A stretch of 64,000 bases of DNA. Origin: [Empedobacter] haloabium. Its GTDB lineage: Bacteria > Pseudomonadota > Gammaproteobacteria > Burkholderiales > Burkholderiaceae_D. The stretch spans positions 2,356,001-2,420,000 of the forward strand of contig CP136508.1 in the NCBI GenBank assembly GCA_008011715.2, given 5' to 3'. Shown here in pieces: positions 24,558 through 35,472 of this stretch. Below the pieces are notes generated by a model. That model did not search any database, had not been told where the DNA came from, and saw nothing but the letters and a program-made list of their open reading frames with translations. The position numbers and the translations under genes were made by a program. Every line of letters begins with the position of its first letter. Position 1 is the first letter of the stretch.

Positions 24558-27217
24558 TGCGCGCCGCCAAAGCCCGGCTGGTCGGCCTGCGCTGGCTGCG
24601 CCTGGGTCTCGAGACCTATGTGTCGCTGCCGCTGTTCGCGCTGCTGTTGCTGGGCGTGATCTGGGGCGCCGCCTTCCACTTCATCGGCAACGACCGCATC
24701 GCCGCGCAGGGGGCCGCACGCGATTCCGTGCAGGAGCTGATGGAAATCTACGAGGCGCAGGTGGTGCGCAACCTGAACGGCATCGACCAGACGCTGAAGG
24801 TGATCAAGTATGCCGTCGAGCGCAAGGGCACCGCGGGCGCGCTGCCGGAGCTGGCCGAGCAGGGCCTGTTGCCGCCGGGCGTAGTGTTTGCCGTCAGCAT
24901 CGCCGATGCGAACGGCCACATCGTCGCCAGCAGCCCGCGCTCGTCCCTGCATTCAGTGGCGGGGGAACGCTATTTCGCGGCCCAACGCGACAGCCGTGCC
25001 GACAACCTGTACACCTCCGAGGCGATGCGCGACGCCGCGCGCGACGACTGGCACCTGCATTTCACGCGCCGCCTGAACGATCGCGACGGCAGGTTCGCCG
25101 GCATCGTCATCCTGGAGGTCGATCCGACCTATTTCACCAGCGGCTACGAACGCTCGCGTCAGGGCGATCTGGGCATGGTCGCCCTCGTCGGCAGCGACAG
25201 CCTGGCGCGCACGGTGCGCATCGGTGAGCACAGCAGCTGGGGCCAGCGCATCGACCTGGAGCTGTGGCGCCATCCACAGGCGCAGCCGTGGCCGGGCCGG
25301 CTGGACGGCGTGCGCCGCTACACGGCGGCGCGCACGCTGCGCAACTACAACCTGACGGTACTGGTCGGCCTGGCCGAGGTGGAACAGCTGGCCGCTTTCG
25401 AGCGGCAGCGCCGCAAGTACCTGTGGGAGGCTGGCCTGGCTTCGGCCGCCACCGTATTCGTCATGGCGGTGCTGTGGATCTGGTCGTGGCAGGGCGCCAA
25501 GGCGCGCGCGCGCATCCGCCGCGCGCAGGAGACCTACGCGGCCGCGTCGGAAGCGAACCTGGACGCCTTCTTCGTGCTGCGCGCGGTGCGCGACGGCGGC
25601 GGCGCCATCGTCGACTTCCGCATCGCCTCGGCCAACAGCCGCGCCGAACAGATGACGGGCCGCAGCAAGGAGGAGCTGCGCAGCCACACGCTGTGCCAGT
25701 GGCTGCCGCAGGCGCGCGACAACGGCATGTTCGCGCGGCTGGCACAGATCATGGTGGCGGGCGGCACGCACCAGGAAGAGTGGCGCAACGAGATGCCGGA
25801 GTTCAAGGCCGAGTGGATGTACTGGCAGATCGTCGGCGTCGAGGGCGGCCTGGTGGCGATCGTGCGCGACATCTCCGAACGCAAGCGCGACGAGGCGCGC
25901 ATCGTCCACATGGCGCACCACGATACGCTGACGGGCCTGCCGAACCGCAGCCTGATCGGCGACCGCCTGGAGCAGGCGATCCTGCTGGCCGAGCGCGAGA
26001 AGCACCAGCTGCTGGTGGCATTCGTCGACCTGGACAGCTTCAAGCTGGTCAACGACAGCCTCGGTCATGCGGCCGGCGACGAGCTGCTCAAGGTGGTGGC
26101 CAGCCGCATGGTGGACTGCCTGCGCCGCAGCGACACGGTGGGCCGCTTCGGTGGCGACGAGTTCGTGCTGGTGCTGCCGCAGCCGCAGGGCATCGACAGC
26201 GGCGGCATCGAGGCGGCGGCGCTGCTCGAAAAGGTGCTGGCGGCGGTGGTACGGCCGGTCGCGCTGGAAGGGCAGGAGGTCCAGGTCAGCTGCTCGATCG
26301 GCGTGGCCATGTACCCGCGCGACGGCAACGACGGCGGCACGCTGCTGATGAACGCGGATGCCGCGATGTACCGCGCCAAGGAACTCGGCAAGAACAACGT
26401 GCAGTTCTACGCGCAGGAGATGAACGCCTCGCTGGAAGAGAAGCTGGCGCTGATGGAGGGGCTGCGCAAGGCCGTCGACGATGAGCAGCTGCGCCTGGTC
26501 TATCAGCCCAAGGTGGACCTGGCCAGCGGCGCCGTGTTCGGGGTCGAGGCGCTGCTGCGCTGGCAGCATCCGGAGCGCGGCATGGTGCGGCCGGACCACT
26601 TCATACCGCTGGCCGAGGAGAGCGGCAGCATCGTCGCGATCGGCGAGTGGGTGCTGCGCGAGGCCTGCCGCCAGGCGCGCCGCTGGCAGGACGCCGGGCT
26701 GCCGCCGCTGGTGGTGTCGGTCAACGTGTCGCCGCGCCAGTTCGACGACCGGCGCCTCGTGACGCGGGTGGCGGACGCGCTGCGCGACGCCGGGCTGGAG
26801 GCGCGCTGGCTGGAACTGGAAGTAACGGAAAGCCTGATCATGCGCGATGTGCAGCAGGCGGTGGACAAGATGCGCGAACTGGAGGCGATGGGCGTCGCGC
26901 TGTCGATCGACGATTTCGGCACCGGCTATTCCAGCCTGGCCGCGTTGAAGTCATTCCCGATCAGCCGCCTGAAGATCGACAAGTCGTTCGTGCACGACCT
27001 GGCCCACAGCCCGGACGACCAGGCCATCGCCCGGGCCATCATCTCGCTGTCGCACCAGCTGCAGATGCGCGTGATCGCCGAAGGCGTCGAGACGGAACAG
27101 CAGCGCGCCTTCCTGGTGCAGTACGGTTGCGACGAGATGCAGGGCTACCTGTTCAGCCGCCCGGTCGCGGCGGACGAGGTTCCGGCGCTGGTGCTGCCAC
27201 CCGCCGCGGCGGCCTGA
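24554..27217 (+). CDS. membrane sensor with PAS, GGDEF and EAL domains
   Basis: An 887-residue c-di-GMP enzyme. A membrane helix at about 19-42 and another at about 296-313 flank a 250-residue periplasmic Cache-like sensor (YEAQVVRNLNGIDQTLKVIK, FAVSIADANGHIVASS). A PAS domain (325-440) precedes GGDEF (455-620), whose motif RFGGDEF is intact with an RRSD inhibition site, and EAL (645-880) with VEALLRW, LEVTESL and DDFGTGYSSL. It starts at ATG 24554 within the previous stop. The operon porin - binding protein - sensor suggests that periplasmic ligand binding is passed to the Cache domain. The signal is unknown, and whether it makes or breaks c-di-GMP cannot be told. Confidence 0.9.
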   Translation: MMRAAKARLVGLRWLRLGLETYVSLPLFALLLLGVIWGAAFHFIGNDRIAAQGAARDSVQELMEIYEAQVVRNLNGIDQTLKVIKYAVERKGTAGALPELAEQGLLPPGVVFAVSIADANGHIVASSPRSSLHSVAGERYFAAQRDSRADNLYTSEAMRDAARDDWHLHFTRRLNDRDGRFAGIVILEVDPTYFTSGYERSRQGDLGMVALVGSDSLARTVRIGEHSSWGQRIDLELWRHPQAQPWPGRLDGVRRYTAARTLRNYNLTVLVGLAEVEQLAAFERQRRKYLWEAGLASAATVFVMAVLWIWSWQGAKARARIRRAQETYAAASEANLDAFFVLRAVRDGGGAIVDFRIASANSRAEQMTGRSKEELRSHTLCQWLPQARDNGMFARLAQIMVAGGTHQEEWRNEMPEFKAEWMYWQIVGVEGGLVAIVRDISERKRDEARIVHMAHHDTLTGLPNRSLIGDRLEQAILLAEREKHQLLVAFVDLDSFKLVNDSLGHAAGDELLKVVASRMVDCLRRSDTVGRFGGDEFVLVLPQPQGIDSGGIEAAALLEKVLAAVVRPVALEGQEVQVSCSIGVAMYPRDGNDGGTLLMNADAAMYRAKELGKNNVQFYAQEMNASLEEKLALMEGLRKAVDDEQLRLVYQPKVDLASGAVFGVEALLRWQHPERGMVRPDHFIPLAEESGSIVAIGEWVLREACRQARRWQDAGLPPLVVSVNVSPRQFDDRRLVTRVADALRDAGLEARWLELEVTESLIMRDVQQAVDKMRELEAMGVALSIDDFGTGYSSLAALKSFPISRLKIDKSFVHDLAHSPDDQAIARAIISLSHQLQMRVIAEGVETEQQRAFLVQYGCDEMQGYLFSRPVAADEVPALVLPPAAAA

Positions 27218-27333
27218 ATGCAAAGCTTGCACTTTGCCACCATGACGGCGTGCGGTACGATAGCGACCGTACTCGAGTCGAGCGCTGCTGCTACAATCGA
27301 TGAGCCGACTCCAATCACGAGGACAAGCGCGCC

Positions 27334-27411
27334 ATGCTGAACCGAACCATCATCCGGCGACCCGCCGGGCCCCCTAGCGCCGCGCCATCGGCCGGCCGGT
27401 GGGGGCGGTGA
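27334..27411 (+). CDS. possible 25-aa leader peptide upstream of the hybrid kinase
   Basis: A short frame (MLNRTIIRRPAGPPSAAPSA, then GRWGR) has a CGAGGA ribosome-binding site 11 bases upstream and stops one base before the GTG start of the kinase. It has no homologue I know and its composition is Arg/Pro/Ala-rich. If translated, termination would deliver ribosomes to the kinase start, which has no good site of its own. It could equally be untranslated leader. Confidence 0.3.
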   Translation: MLNRTIIRRPAGPPSAAPSAGRWGR

Positions 27412-27412
27412 C

Positions 27413-29650
<2,238 letters not shown>

Positions 29651-29678
29651 TGCCGGGTGGCGTTGCTGGCATAGTAAG

Positions 29679-30677
29679 ATGCTGCCTTTTCATGCCGATC
29701 GCCTTGTGATATTGCCCTTCCTGTCCGCTGCGCCGGCTTGTGCCAGGCCGGCGCGCGTTGCGCCGCGGCGCACCGGTGGCTGGTTGCTCGTCGGTGCGCT
29801 GGGCGCGGCTGCCTGCCCCATCGCATGGGGTTTCGAGCACGAGCTTGGCGTACCGCTGGCGCTTGCCGCGCAAATCGGCCCGCTGACAGTGGCGCGTACG
29901 GCCGTCCGGCTCGACGGTCGCGCGGTCACGATCACGAACCTGCTGCGCAACGACAGCGCGGCAGCGCAAACCGCCGCCTTCTATGCCGCCACGCCCATCG
30001 TGGGCCAACTGGGTATCGCCGAAGAGCACGCCGACAAGCGATTCGCCGAGCTGGCGGTCCTGGTGCAAGGCCGGCCGGTACGGCTGCGCCGTGCGGCGAC
30101 GACCTACTTCCAGGGGCGCGACATCACGCGCCAGCTGGCGCGTGCCGGCATCGATGCGCTGCGTCCGGACGCGGCGGCGCCGCGCCAGCTGGCCCGCCTG
30201 CCGCCCCATCTGCGGGTCAATGCGGACCAGTGGCGCAGCACCGTGACCTACGCCTGGCGCAGCACGCTCGCCGCCGGCGCCAGCATGGTGCAGGAAGTAC
30301 GTTACCGCGCGCTGCCGCGCTTCAACCTTGCGCTGAGCCCGTCGGTGGAGCTCGACCGGCAGGTCGCGCAGTTCTGCGGCGCCGCCAGCGACGTGCGGCG
30401 GGCGATCGACGCGGCCGACCCGGGCGCCGCCGCCGTGCTGGTCGAGCGCTACGATGTCCCGCTGGACTACAGCATGCTGGGCGACGTCGAGGTCGCCGTT
30501 CACCAGCCGGCGCCCAACTGGCAGGGCGCCAGGCCGGTGGCGACGCTGGGCTGCGGCCTGTCAGCCCAAGCGGGCAACGCACTGGCAGGCACGGTCGCAC
30601 CTGTCGATGCGACGCTCAGCTTCCTGGTCATTTCCGTGGTCGGTCCGGGTGAGGCGCATGCGCTCGCGGGCGATTAA
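29679..30677 (+). CDS. DUF4424-like exported protein
   Basis: A 332-residue protein with a probable signal region (GGWLLVGALGAAACPIAWG) after an unusually long N-terminus. The body resembles DUF4424: a beta-rich start (VRLDGRAVTITNLLRND), then YFQGRDITRQLARAGID and TYAWRSTLAAGASMVQEVRY, motifs typical of that family's middle. Function of the family is unknown; members are periplasmic. The start is uncertain because no ATG lies close to the signal-like segment. Its 3' end overlaps the next gene by 20 bases, so the two probably form an operon. Confidence 0.65.
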   Translation: MLPFHADRLVILPFLSAAPACARPARVAPRRTGGWLLVGALGAAACPIAWGFEHELGVPLALAAQIGPLTVARTAVRLDGRAVTITNLLRNDSAAAQTAAFYAATPIVGQLGIAEEHADKRFAELAVLVQGRPVRLRRAATTYFQGRDITRQLARAGIDALRPDAAAPRQLARLPPHLRVNADQWRSTVTYAWRSTLAAGASMVQEVRYRALPRFNLALSPSVELDRQVAQFCGAASDVRRAIDAADPGAAAVLVERYDVPLDYSMLGDVEVAVHQPAPNWQGARPVATLGCGLSAQAGNALAGTVAPVDATLSFLVISVVGPGEAHALAGD

Positions 30678-31545
30678 CGCACTGCCGGCGCTGCTGCTGG
30701 CACTGGCGTGGAGCGGGGCGGCCCGGGCGGACGATTTCCGCCTCGGTAAGCTCAGGGTGACCGAGCGGGACGATGGCCTGATCGTGCGGGCGAGCGAACC
30801 CGTCGCGCTGGCCGCGCTGGGCAGTGGACGGTACTGGCCGCCACTCGTGCTGGACAGCAGGGGCCGCCTGCACGCGGGCGCGGCCGTCGTCGACGCGGCC
30901 AGTGGCCGCGTTACGCGGCACGCCGGCGTCACCTTGGCGCTGCCGCACGGGGTCTCGGTGACGGTGCGCGGGCAGGGCTACCGCATCCGTCGCGGCAAGG
31001 CCGGCTGCACGGTACGGCCGGCGGCGCTGGGCCTGGGTGACGGCAAGACGGCAGCCGCGGCCCTGCATGACGGCAATGTGAAGTTCGTGCCGTCGGCGAC
31101 CGGGCTGGTGGCCCTGGCCAGCTGGCTGGGATGGGACACGCGTGACACGCGGTATATGGCGACGGCGATCGACATCGAACGCTGTCGGCTGCGCGCCACG
31201 CCGCTGGGCAATCCCGACCTGCTGGTGGAACTGAACCATTCGCCCGGCGCCGGCTGGTGGATCACGGGATCGATCGAGCAGACCCTGCTGCGCTCGCGCG
31301 ACGGCCGTCACTGGCGGCCCGTGCCGCTGCCGCAAGGCCTGTCCAGCCTGGTCAGCAGCTATGCCGTGGACGCCCGGGAAATCTGGCTGGCGGGAATCCA
31401 CGACGCCGACCTGGAGCGCGACCCATTGCTGGTGCACTCCGCCGACGGCGGCCGCCACTGGCGCAATGTGCCGCCCGGCGACCCCTTGCTGGCGCGGCTC
31501 CCCGTCGGTTGGCTGGAGGGGCAACGGCGCCTGCCGCGGCCTTGA
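30658..31545 (+). CDS. exported protein with Asp-box-like motifs
   Basis: A 295-residue secreted protein with a signal peptide (MRSRAINALPALLLALAWSG, cut after ARA). I recognise no family. Two motifs, SRDGRHWRPV and HSADGGRHWRNV, resemble the Asp-boxes (S-x-D-x-G-x-x-W) of BNR/sialidase-type beta-propellers, so a beta-propeller or WD-like fold is possible. The upstream end overlaps the DUF4424-like gene by 20 bases. The role of this pair is unknown. Confidence 0.6.
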   Translation: MRSRAINALPALLLALAWSGAARADDFRLGKLRVTERDDGLIVRASEPVALAALGSGRYWPPLVLDSRGRLHAGAAVVDAASGRVTRHAGVTLALPHGVSVTVRGQGYRIRRGKAGCTVRPAALGLGDGKTAAAALHDGNVKFVPSATGLVALASWLGWDTRDTRYMATAIDIERCRLRATPLGNPDLLVELNHSPGAGWWITGSIEQTLLRSRDGRHWRPVPLPQGLSSLVSSYAVDAREIWLAGIHDADLERDPLLVHSADGGRHWRNVPPGDPLLARLPVGWLEGQRRLPRP

Positions 31546-31600
31546 TCGGCGCGCCGCGCGGCGTGCGCTGCGCCGGCGGCGCCCCTGGCATACTGCGGCC

Positions 31601-31834
31601 ATGAAACGCTATCGCAACCTGGAAGGCCACTCGGGCGTGCTGGCCTACGACATCCGCGACACGGCGATCGCCGTCAAGTTCGTCGGCGGCGACGTGTATG
31701 ACTACACCTATGCGAGGCCGGGCCGTACCCACGTCGAGGCGATGAAACGGCTGGCGCTGGCCGGGCGAGGATTGTCCACCTACATTTCGCAGCACGTGCG
31801 CGACGACTACGCGGCCCGTCACGAAGCAGGCTGA
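31601..31834 (+). CDS. KTSC domain protein, 77 aa
   Basis: A small soluble protein consisting almost wholly of a KTSC domain: GHSGVLAYDIRDTAIAVKFV, GGDVYDYTYARP, and GLSTYISQHVRDDYA. KTSC is a short domain of unknown function found alone or fused to lysyl-tRNA synthetase-like proteins in many bacteria. There is no strong ribosome-binding site, but the length and domain fit well. It precedes nsrR on the same strand but nsrR has its own likely promoter. Confidence 0.8.
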   Translation: MKRYRNLEGHSGVLAYDIRDTAIAVKFVGGDVYDYTYARPGRTHVEAMKRLALAGRGLSTYISQHVRDDYAARHEAG

Positions 31835-31917
31835 CGCAGGCCGGTCGCTGCCACGCAAGGAAGCCGCCGGCTATAATGGCTGCGGGCGGCGCTGCCGCCG
31901 TGCCACCATGCCTCCCG

Positions 31918-32382
31918 ATGAGACTGACTTCCTTTACCGATTACACGCTGCGTTCCCTGATCTACCTGGGAATGAACCGCGATCGCCTGGCCACGATCCA
32001 GGACATCGCCGACCTGCACAAGATCTCCAAGAACCACCTGACCAAGGTGATCCACCAGTTGGGTGCCAGCGGCCTCGTCGAGACCGTACGCGGCCGCAAT
32101 GGCGGCCTGCGGCTGGCGCGCGAGCCGGAAGACATCAATATCGGCGCCGTGGTGCGCCAGAGCGAGCCGGACTTTTTCATTGCCGAGTGCTTCGACCAGT
32201 CCCGCCACGATTGCATCTTCACTGGCGCCTGCGCGCTGCAGCACAAGCTGGGCGAGGCCATGCGCGCCTTCCTTACCGTGCTGGACGGCGTTACGCTGGC
32301 CGATGTGCTGCCGCGTCCGCGCAGCGCGATGGGCCAGGCCCTGCACGAGCAGCCCGTCGTGCTGCATCGCCTGCTCAAGTAA
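31918..32382 (+). CDS. nsrR: NsrR nitric oxide-sensing Rrf2 repressor
   Basis: A 154-residue Rrf2 protein: MRLTSFTDYTLRSLIYLGMN, winged helix with DLHKISKNHLTKVIHQLG and GRNGGLRLA, and the three cysteines of the Fe-S cluster in ECFDQSRHDCIFTGACAL, which NsrR uses to sense NO. The position just upstream of flavohaemoglobin hmp, with an NsrR-type site before hmp, makes the assignment strong. A -10 box TATAAT at 31872-31877 with a weak -35 (CTGCCA) 18 bases upstream is its likely promoter. It probably represses hmp until NO damages the cluster. Confidence 0.92.
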   Translation: MRLTSFTDYTLRSLIYLGMNRDRLATIQDIADLHKISKNHLTKVIHQLGASGLVETVRGRNGGLRLAREPEDINIGAVVRQSEPDFFIAECFDQSRHDCIFTGACALQHKLGEAMRAFLTVLDGVTLADVLPRPRSAMGQALHEQPVVLHRLLK

Positions 32383-32410
32383 CCCGCTTGCCCGGCGCAC
32401 TGCCGGGGCT

Positions 32411-32445
32411 GTGTCAGCTTTGGTGCCTGACCCCAAAGCTGACAC
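32411..32445. terminator. long hairpin after nsrR
   Basis: A perfect 13-bp inverted repeat (GTGTCAGCTTTGG and CCAAAGCTGACAC, 9-base loop) lies 29 bases after the nsrR stop. No T run follows, so it may be a weak terminator or a member of the dispersed intergenic repeats; the TGCCTGACC loop recalls them. Confidence 0.55.
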
Positions 32446-32495
32446 GCGCTCGACTGTAAGCGCCTGAGACATTTTGTCCCGACACGAGCCGTTTC

Positions 32496-32520
32496 AAACA
32501 TGTAAAATGAATGCATGTTT
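32496..32520. promoter_or_regulatory. NsrR operator upstream of hmp
   Basis: An 11-1-11 inverted arrangement, AAACATGTAAAA-T-GAATGCATGTTT on the flanks, has perfect 7-bp outer arms AAACATG and CATGTTT. It fits the NsrR consensus pattern of AACATG-type half sites and lies 27 bases before the hmp start, so it would overlap the hmp promoter. Confidence 0.78.
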
Positions 32521-32547
32521 AATTCAGGCCATCACGAGGAGTCTCAC

Positions 32548-33729
32548 ATGCTGTCTGCCGAACACCGCGCCATCGTTTCCGCCACCGTTCCCATCCTGGA
32601 GCAGGGCGGTGAAGCGCTGACCACTCATTTCTACCAGCTGCTGTTCGCCGACTTCCCCGAGGTCAAGGCCTACTTCAACCAGGCCCACCAGCACGACGGC
32701 GGGCAGCCGCGCGCGTTGGCCAACAGCATCCTGATGTACGCGAAAAACATCGACCGGCTCGCGGCGCTGGGCGACCTGGTGTCCGTCATCGTCAACAAGC
32801 ACGTGTCGCTCAATATCCTGCCGGAGCACTATCCGATGGTCGGTGCCAGCCTGCTGAAGGCGATCCGCGAAGTGCTGGGCGCCGAGACGGCTACGGATGC
32901 CGTGCTGGAAGCGTGGGGCGCCGCATATGGCCAGCTGGCCGATATCCTGATCGGTGCCGAGCGTGCCGCCTATGAAGGCCAGGCCCATGCGCCGGGCGGC
33001 TGGAACGGCCTGCGCCGCTTCGTCGTGGCCGAGAAGCGTGCCGAGAGCGAGGAGATCACCAGCTTCGTGCTGCGCCCGCAAGACGGCGGCGCCGTGATGG
33101 ATTTCCAGCCAGGCCAGTACATCGGCTTGCGCGTGCTGGTCGACGGCGCCGAGCAGCGCCGCCAGTATTCGCTGTCGGCCGCGCCCAACGGCCAGACCTA
33201 CCAGATCAGCGTCAAGCGCGAAGCGGGCGGCAAGGTATCGAACCACCTGCATGACAGCGTCGACGTGGGCGACGTGGTCGAACTGCTGCCGCCGTCGGGC
33301 GCTTTCACGCTCAGCGACAGCGCCAAGCCGATCGTGCTGATCAGCGGCGGTGTGGGCATCACGCCCACGCTGCCAATGCTGAACCGGGCGCTGGCCACCG
33401 GACGCGAGGTGCGCTTCATCCACGCGGCCCGCCATGGCGGCGTGCACGCATTCCGCGACCACGTGGATGCGCTGGCGGCCCAACACCCGCAGCTGCGCCG
33501 GCACTACATCTACGCGGAAACGCGCGACGGTCATCCGGTGCCGGATGCGGTGGGCCTGCTGGACCGCGAAAAACTGGCCGGCTGGCTGCCCGCGTCGCGC
33601 GACGTGGAAGCGTATTTCCTGGGGCCGACGCCGTTCATGCGCGCAGTGAAACAGCTGTTGCGCGAGCTCGGCATTCCGGAGTCGCAGACGTATTTCGAGT
33701 TCTTCGGCCCGGCCGCGGCGCTGAACTGA
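32548..33729 (+). CDS. hmp: flavohaemoglobin, nitric oxide dioxygenase
   Basis: The 393-residue protein has the standard Hmp layout: an N-terminal globin (MLSAEHRAIVSATVPILEQG, with proximal His in NKHVSLNILPEHY), an FAD-binding domain (RRQYSLSAAPNG) and an NAD-binding domain (VLISGGVGITPTLPML, ending FEFFGPA). It converts NO plus O2 to nitrate using NAD(P)H and protects respiration. Control by the upstream NsrR is strongly suggested by the operator. The upstream in-frame ATG lies inside the operator, so the ATG at 32548 was chosen. A hairpin without T run (33736-33757) follows the gene. Confidence 0.95.
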   Translation: MLSAEHRAIVSATVPILEQGGEALTTHFYQLLFADFPEVKAYFNQAHQHDGGQPRALANSILMYAKNIDRLAALGDLVSVIVNKHVSLNILPEHYPMVGASLLKAIREVLGAETATDAVLEAWGAAYGQLADILIGAERAAYEGQAHAPGGWNGLRRFVVAEKRAESEEITSFVLRPQDGGAVMDFQPGQYIGLRVLVDGAEQRRQYSLSAAPNGQTYQISVKREAGGKVSNHLHDSVDVGDVVELLPPSGAFTLSDSAKPIVLISGGVGITPTLPMLNRALATGREVRFIHAARHGGVHAFRDHVDALAAQHPQLRRHYIYAETRDGHPVPDAVGLLDREKLAGWLPASRDVEAYFLGPTPFMRAVKQLLRELGIPESQTYFEFFGPAAALN

Positions 33730-33796
33730 GCGCCGGGCCCGTACTGGGCCACGGGCCTCGAATGGGCGGGCGGCACGCGGCCGCTCGCCCGACATG

Positions 33797-34403
33797 TCAG
33801 CGGTCGCGGCGGCGACGGCGCACGGCTCCGGCGCTCAGCAGCAGGCCGGCCCCCAGCATTGCGCAGGTGGATGGTTCTGGTACCGAAGAGGTAATGGAGA
33901 ACCTCGTCTGGACGGTCGGTCTCCGCTGGAAATCGCCGCAGCAAATGGCGTTGCTGGGATTGTCGTACCCATAAGTGGGCATGTCCCAGTAATGGAATTC
34001 ATGGACCGATGCGGCAGACGAGTATTCCGAACTGGCGGCGAACGCCAACTCGCCGCCGATGGTGTACGTGAAGGAATGGATCTGGCAGCCCGTAAAGCCG
34101 TACGTATCCTGGCCGCGTTGCGGGCATCCGATCAATTCGACTACCCTGGAGCGGCCGAAGATGATGCCGAAACGCTCCAGTTCATTTTGCGAAATGACGT
34201 TATCGCCATCGAGGTTGTCAGCCTTGAAGTAACCCCAGACCGTTGCGTCGGGATTCCATGTGACCGGCGGCTCGCCCGAATCCCGATCCGGGGGGCTGGT
34301 TTCAGTGAATCCCTTCCATTGAAATTCATAATAGCGGGGCGCCGCGTCGACAGTCGGATCTAGTACAAGCGCGGCAGCGGCGATCAGCCAACTTTTTTAA
34401 CAT
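33797..34403 (-). pseudogene. PEP-CTERM paralogue 1, frameshifted in a poly-A run
   Basis: The first of three related genes. An ATG at 34403 with a GGAGAAG site opens a frame that stops after about 25 codons. The family sequence continues in another frame: after an A6 run (34393-34398 on the + strand as T6) it reads LIAAAALVLDPTVDAAPRYY, then EFQWKGF, an EF-hand-like loop NLDGDNVISQNE, cysteines IGCP...GC and ICCG, and a PEP-CTERM tail VPEPSTCAMLGAGLLLSAGA with RRRRRDR. Losing one A or adding two would restore one frame. It may be a pseudogene, a sequencing error, or a slippage switch. Confidence 0.75.
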
Positions 34404-34493
34404 GTCTTCTCCTTTTCAGATGAAAGATCCTTGTGTGTTGGCCGATTCGGGAACGTATCGCACCGCCGCGCCGTATCGGATCGGAGCCAGTGC

Positions 34494-35090
34494 TCAGCGG
34501 TCGCGACGCCGCGCCACGCCGGCTGTCAGCAGCAGGCCGGCGCCCAGCATGGCCCAGGTCGACGGTTCCGGCACGGAAGCGGTGATGGTAAAGGTGGTCT
34601 CCGGCGTCGCGTTGGCCCAGGAGCTGCCGCAGCAGACGTCATTGCTGGTACGCTGGTAACCGCCGCCCGGCATGCTCCACGACCTGTAGCTATAGACGCT
34701 GCCGCTGGAGGACCATTCGCCGCTGGCCTGCAGGGTGAGGTCACCGCCCTTGACATAGGAGAAGGCGCCGATCGAGCAGCTTGTCAGGCCGCCGGTATTC
34801 CAGGCCGTATCGGGACAGCCGATCAGCTCGCTCGGGCGCCAACCGCCCGCATCGATGCCTAGACGCGAGATCTCGCTGAGGACGATGATATTGTCACCGT
34901 TCAGGTCTTCGCCCTTGAAATAACCTTTGATCGACGCCAGCGGGCTCCAGCCGCCATTGGTCTCGCCGGTCCACGGGTTGGTCGAGAACACGTCAAAACC
35001 CTTCCATTCGAATTCGTAATACATCGGTGCGGCGTTCGCCATACCCAATGCCGACAGTGCGGCAGCTGCCGCGAGGAGTTTTTTCAGCAT
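34494..35090 (-). CDS. PEP-CTERM sorting-signal protein, paralogue 2
   Basis: A 198-residue exported protein with signal peptide (MLKKLLAAAAALSALGMANA), conserved start YYEFEWKGF, an EF-hand-like loop at D62-L-N64-G-D66-N-I-I-V-L-S-E73, two cysteine pairs (IGCP/TSC and VCCG), and the C-terminal PEP-CTERM signal VPEPSTWAMLGAGLLLTAGV followed by RRR. PEP-CTERM proteins are recognised by exosortase, cleaved and sent to the cell surface or extracellular matrix in exopolysaccharide producers. Exosortase is not in the window. The body has no family name I know. Related copies lie on both sides in the same orientation. Confidence 0.85.
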   Translation of the reverse strand: MLKKLLAAAAALSALGMANAAPMYYEFEWKGFDVFSTNPWTGETNGGWSPLASIKGYFKGEDLNGDNIIVLSEISRLGIDAGGWRPSELIGCPDTAWNTGGLTSCSIGAFSYVKGGDLTLQASGEWSSSGSVYSYRSWSMPGGGYQRTSNDVCCGSSWANATPETTFTITASVPEPSTWAMLGAGLLLTAGVARRRDR

Positions 35091-35202
35091 ATTAGTTCCT
35101 TCTTTATTGATAGTTAATATGAAAATACGGAACTTGATAATATATTATTTTTGGTGCTGATGGATTATCTCGGATTATTCACCGCTTGGCCGTCGATGCG
35201 GC

Positions 35203-35302
35203 GATGAACAGGTCGGCCACGGAGTCGGCCTGGGAAACGGCCTCGCGCAGTGTGGCCAGCAGCGACGCCACGGCAGAGAAGTGATTGGCCAGCAGCAGGG
35301 TA
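35203..35302 (-). pseudogene. HDOD gene remnant
   Basis: This 100-base stretch aligns without gaps to 36381-36480, the 3' part of the intact HDOD gene: I count 87 identical positions. It encodes the matching TLLLANHFS and ADSVADLFI region but no start or complete domain. It lies between PEP-CTERM paralogues 2 and 3, as expected if an HDOD-plus-PEP-CTERM unit was tandemly duplicated and the HDOD copy decayed. The rest of the 382-base gap (35091-35472) shows only AT-rich upstream sequence of paralogue 2 and further decayed DNA. Confidence 0.8.
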
Positions 35303-35472
35303 ACGATTCGGCGGGCCATACCGTGACATGGTATGCCGGCTGGCTGCGACGCATGGGGGACGGCGGCACGGTGCTGAGCCAGCATGCGCTGGGCTATCCC
35401 GGCAATACGGCCCGGCAGGGCGCGCCCTGGAAGCAAGCGCAGACCGTGGACATCGGCGCTCGGACGGTATGT

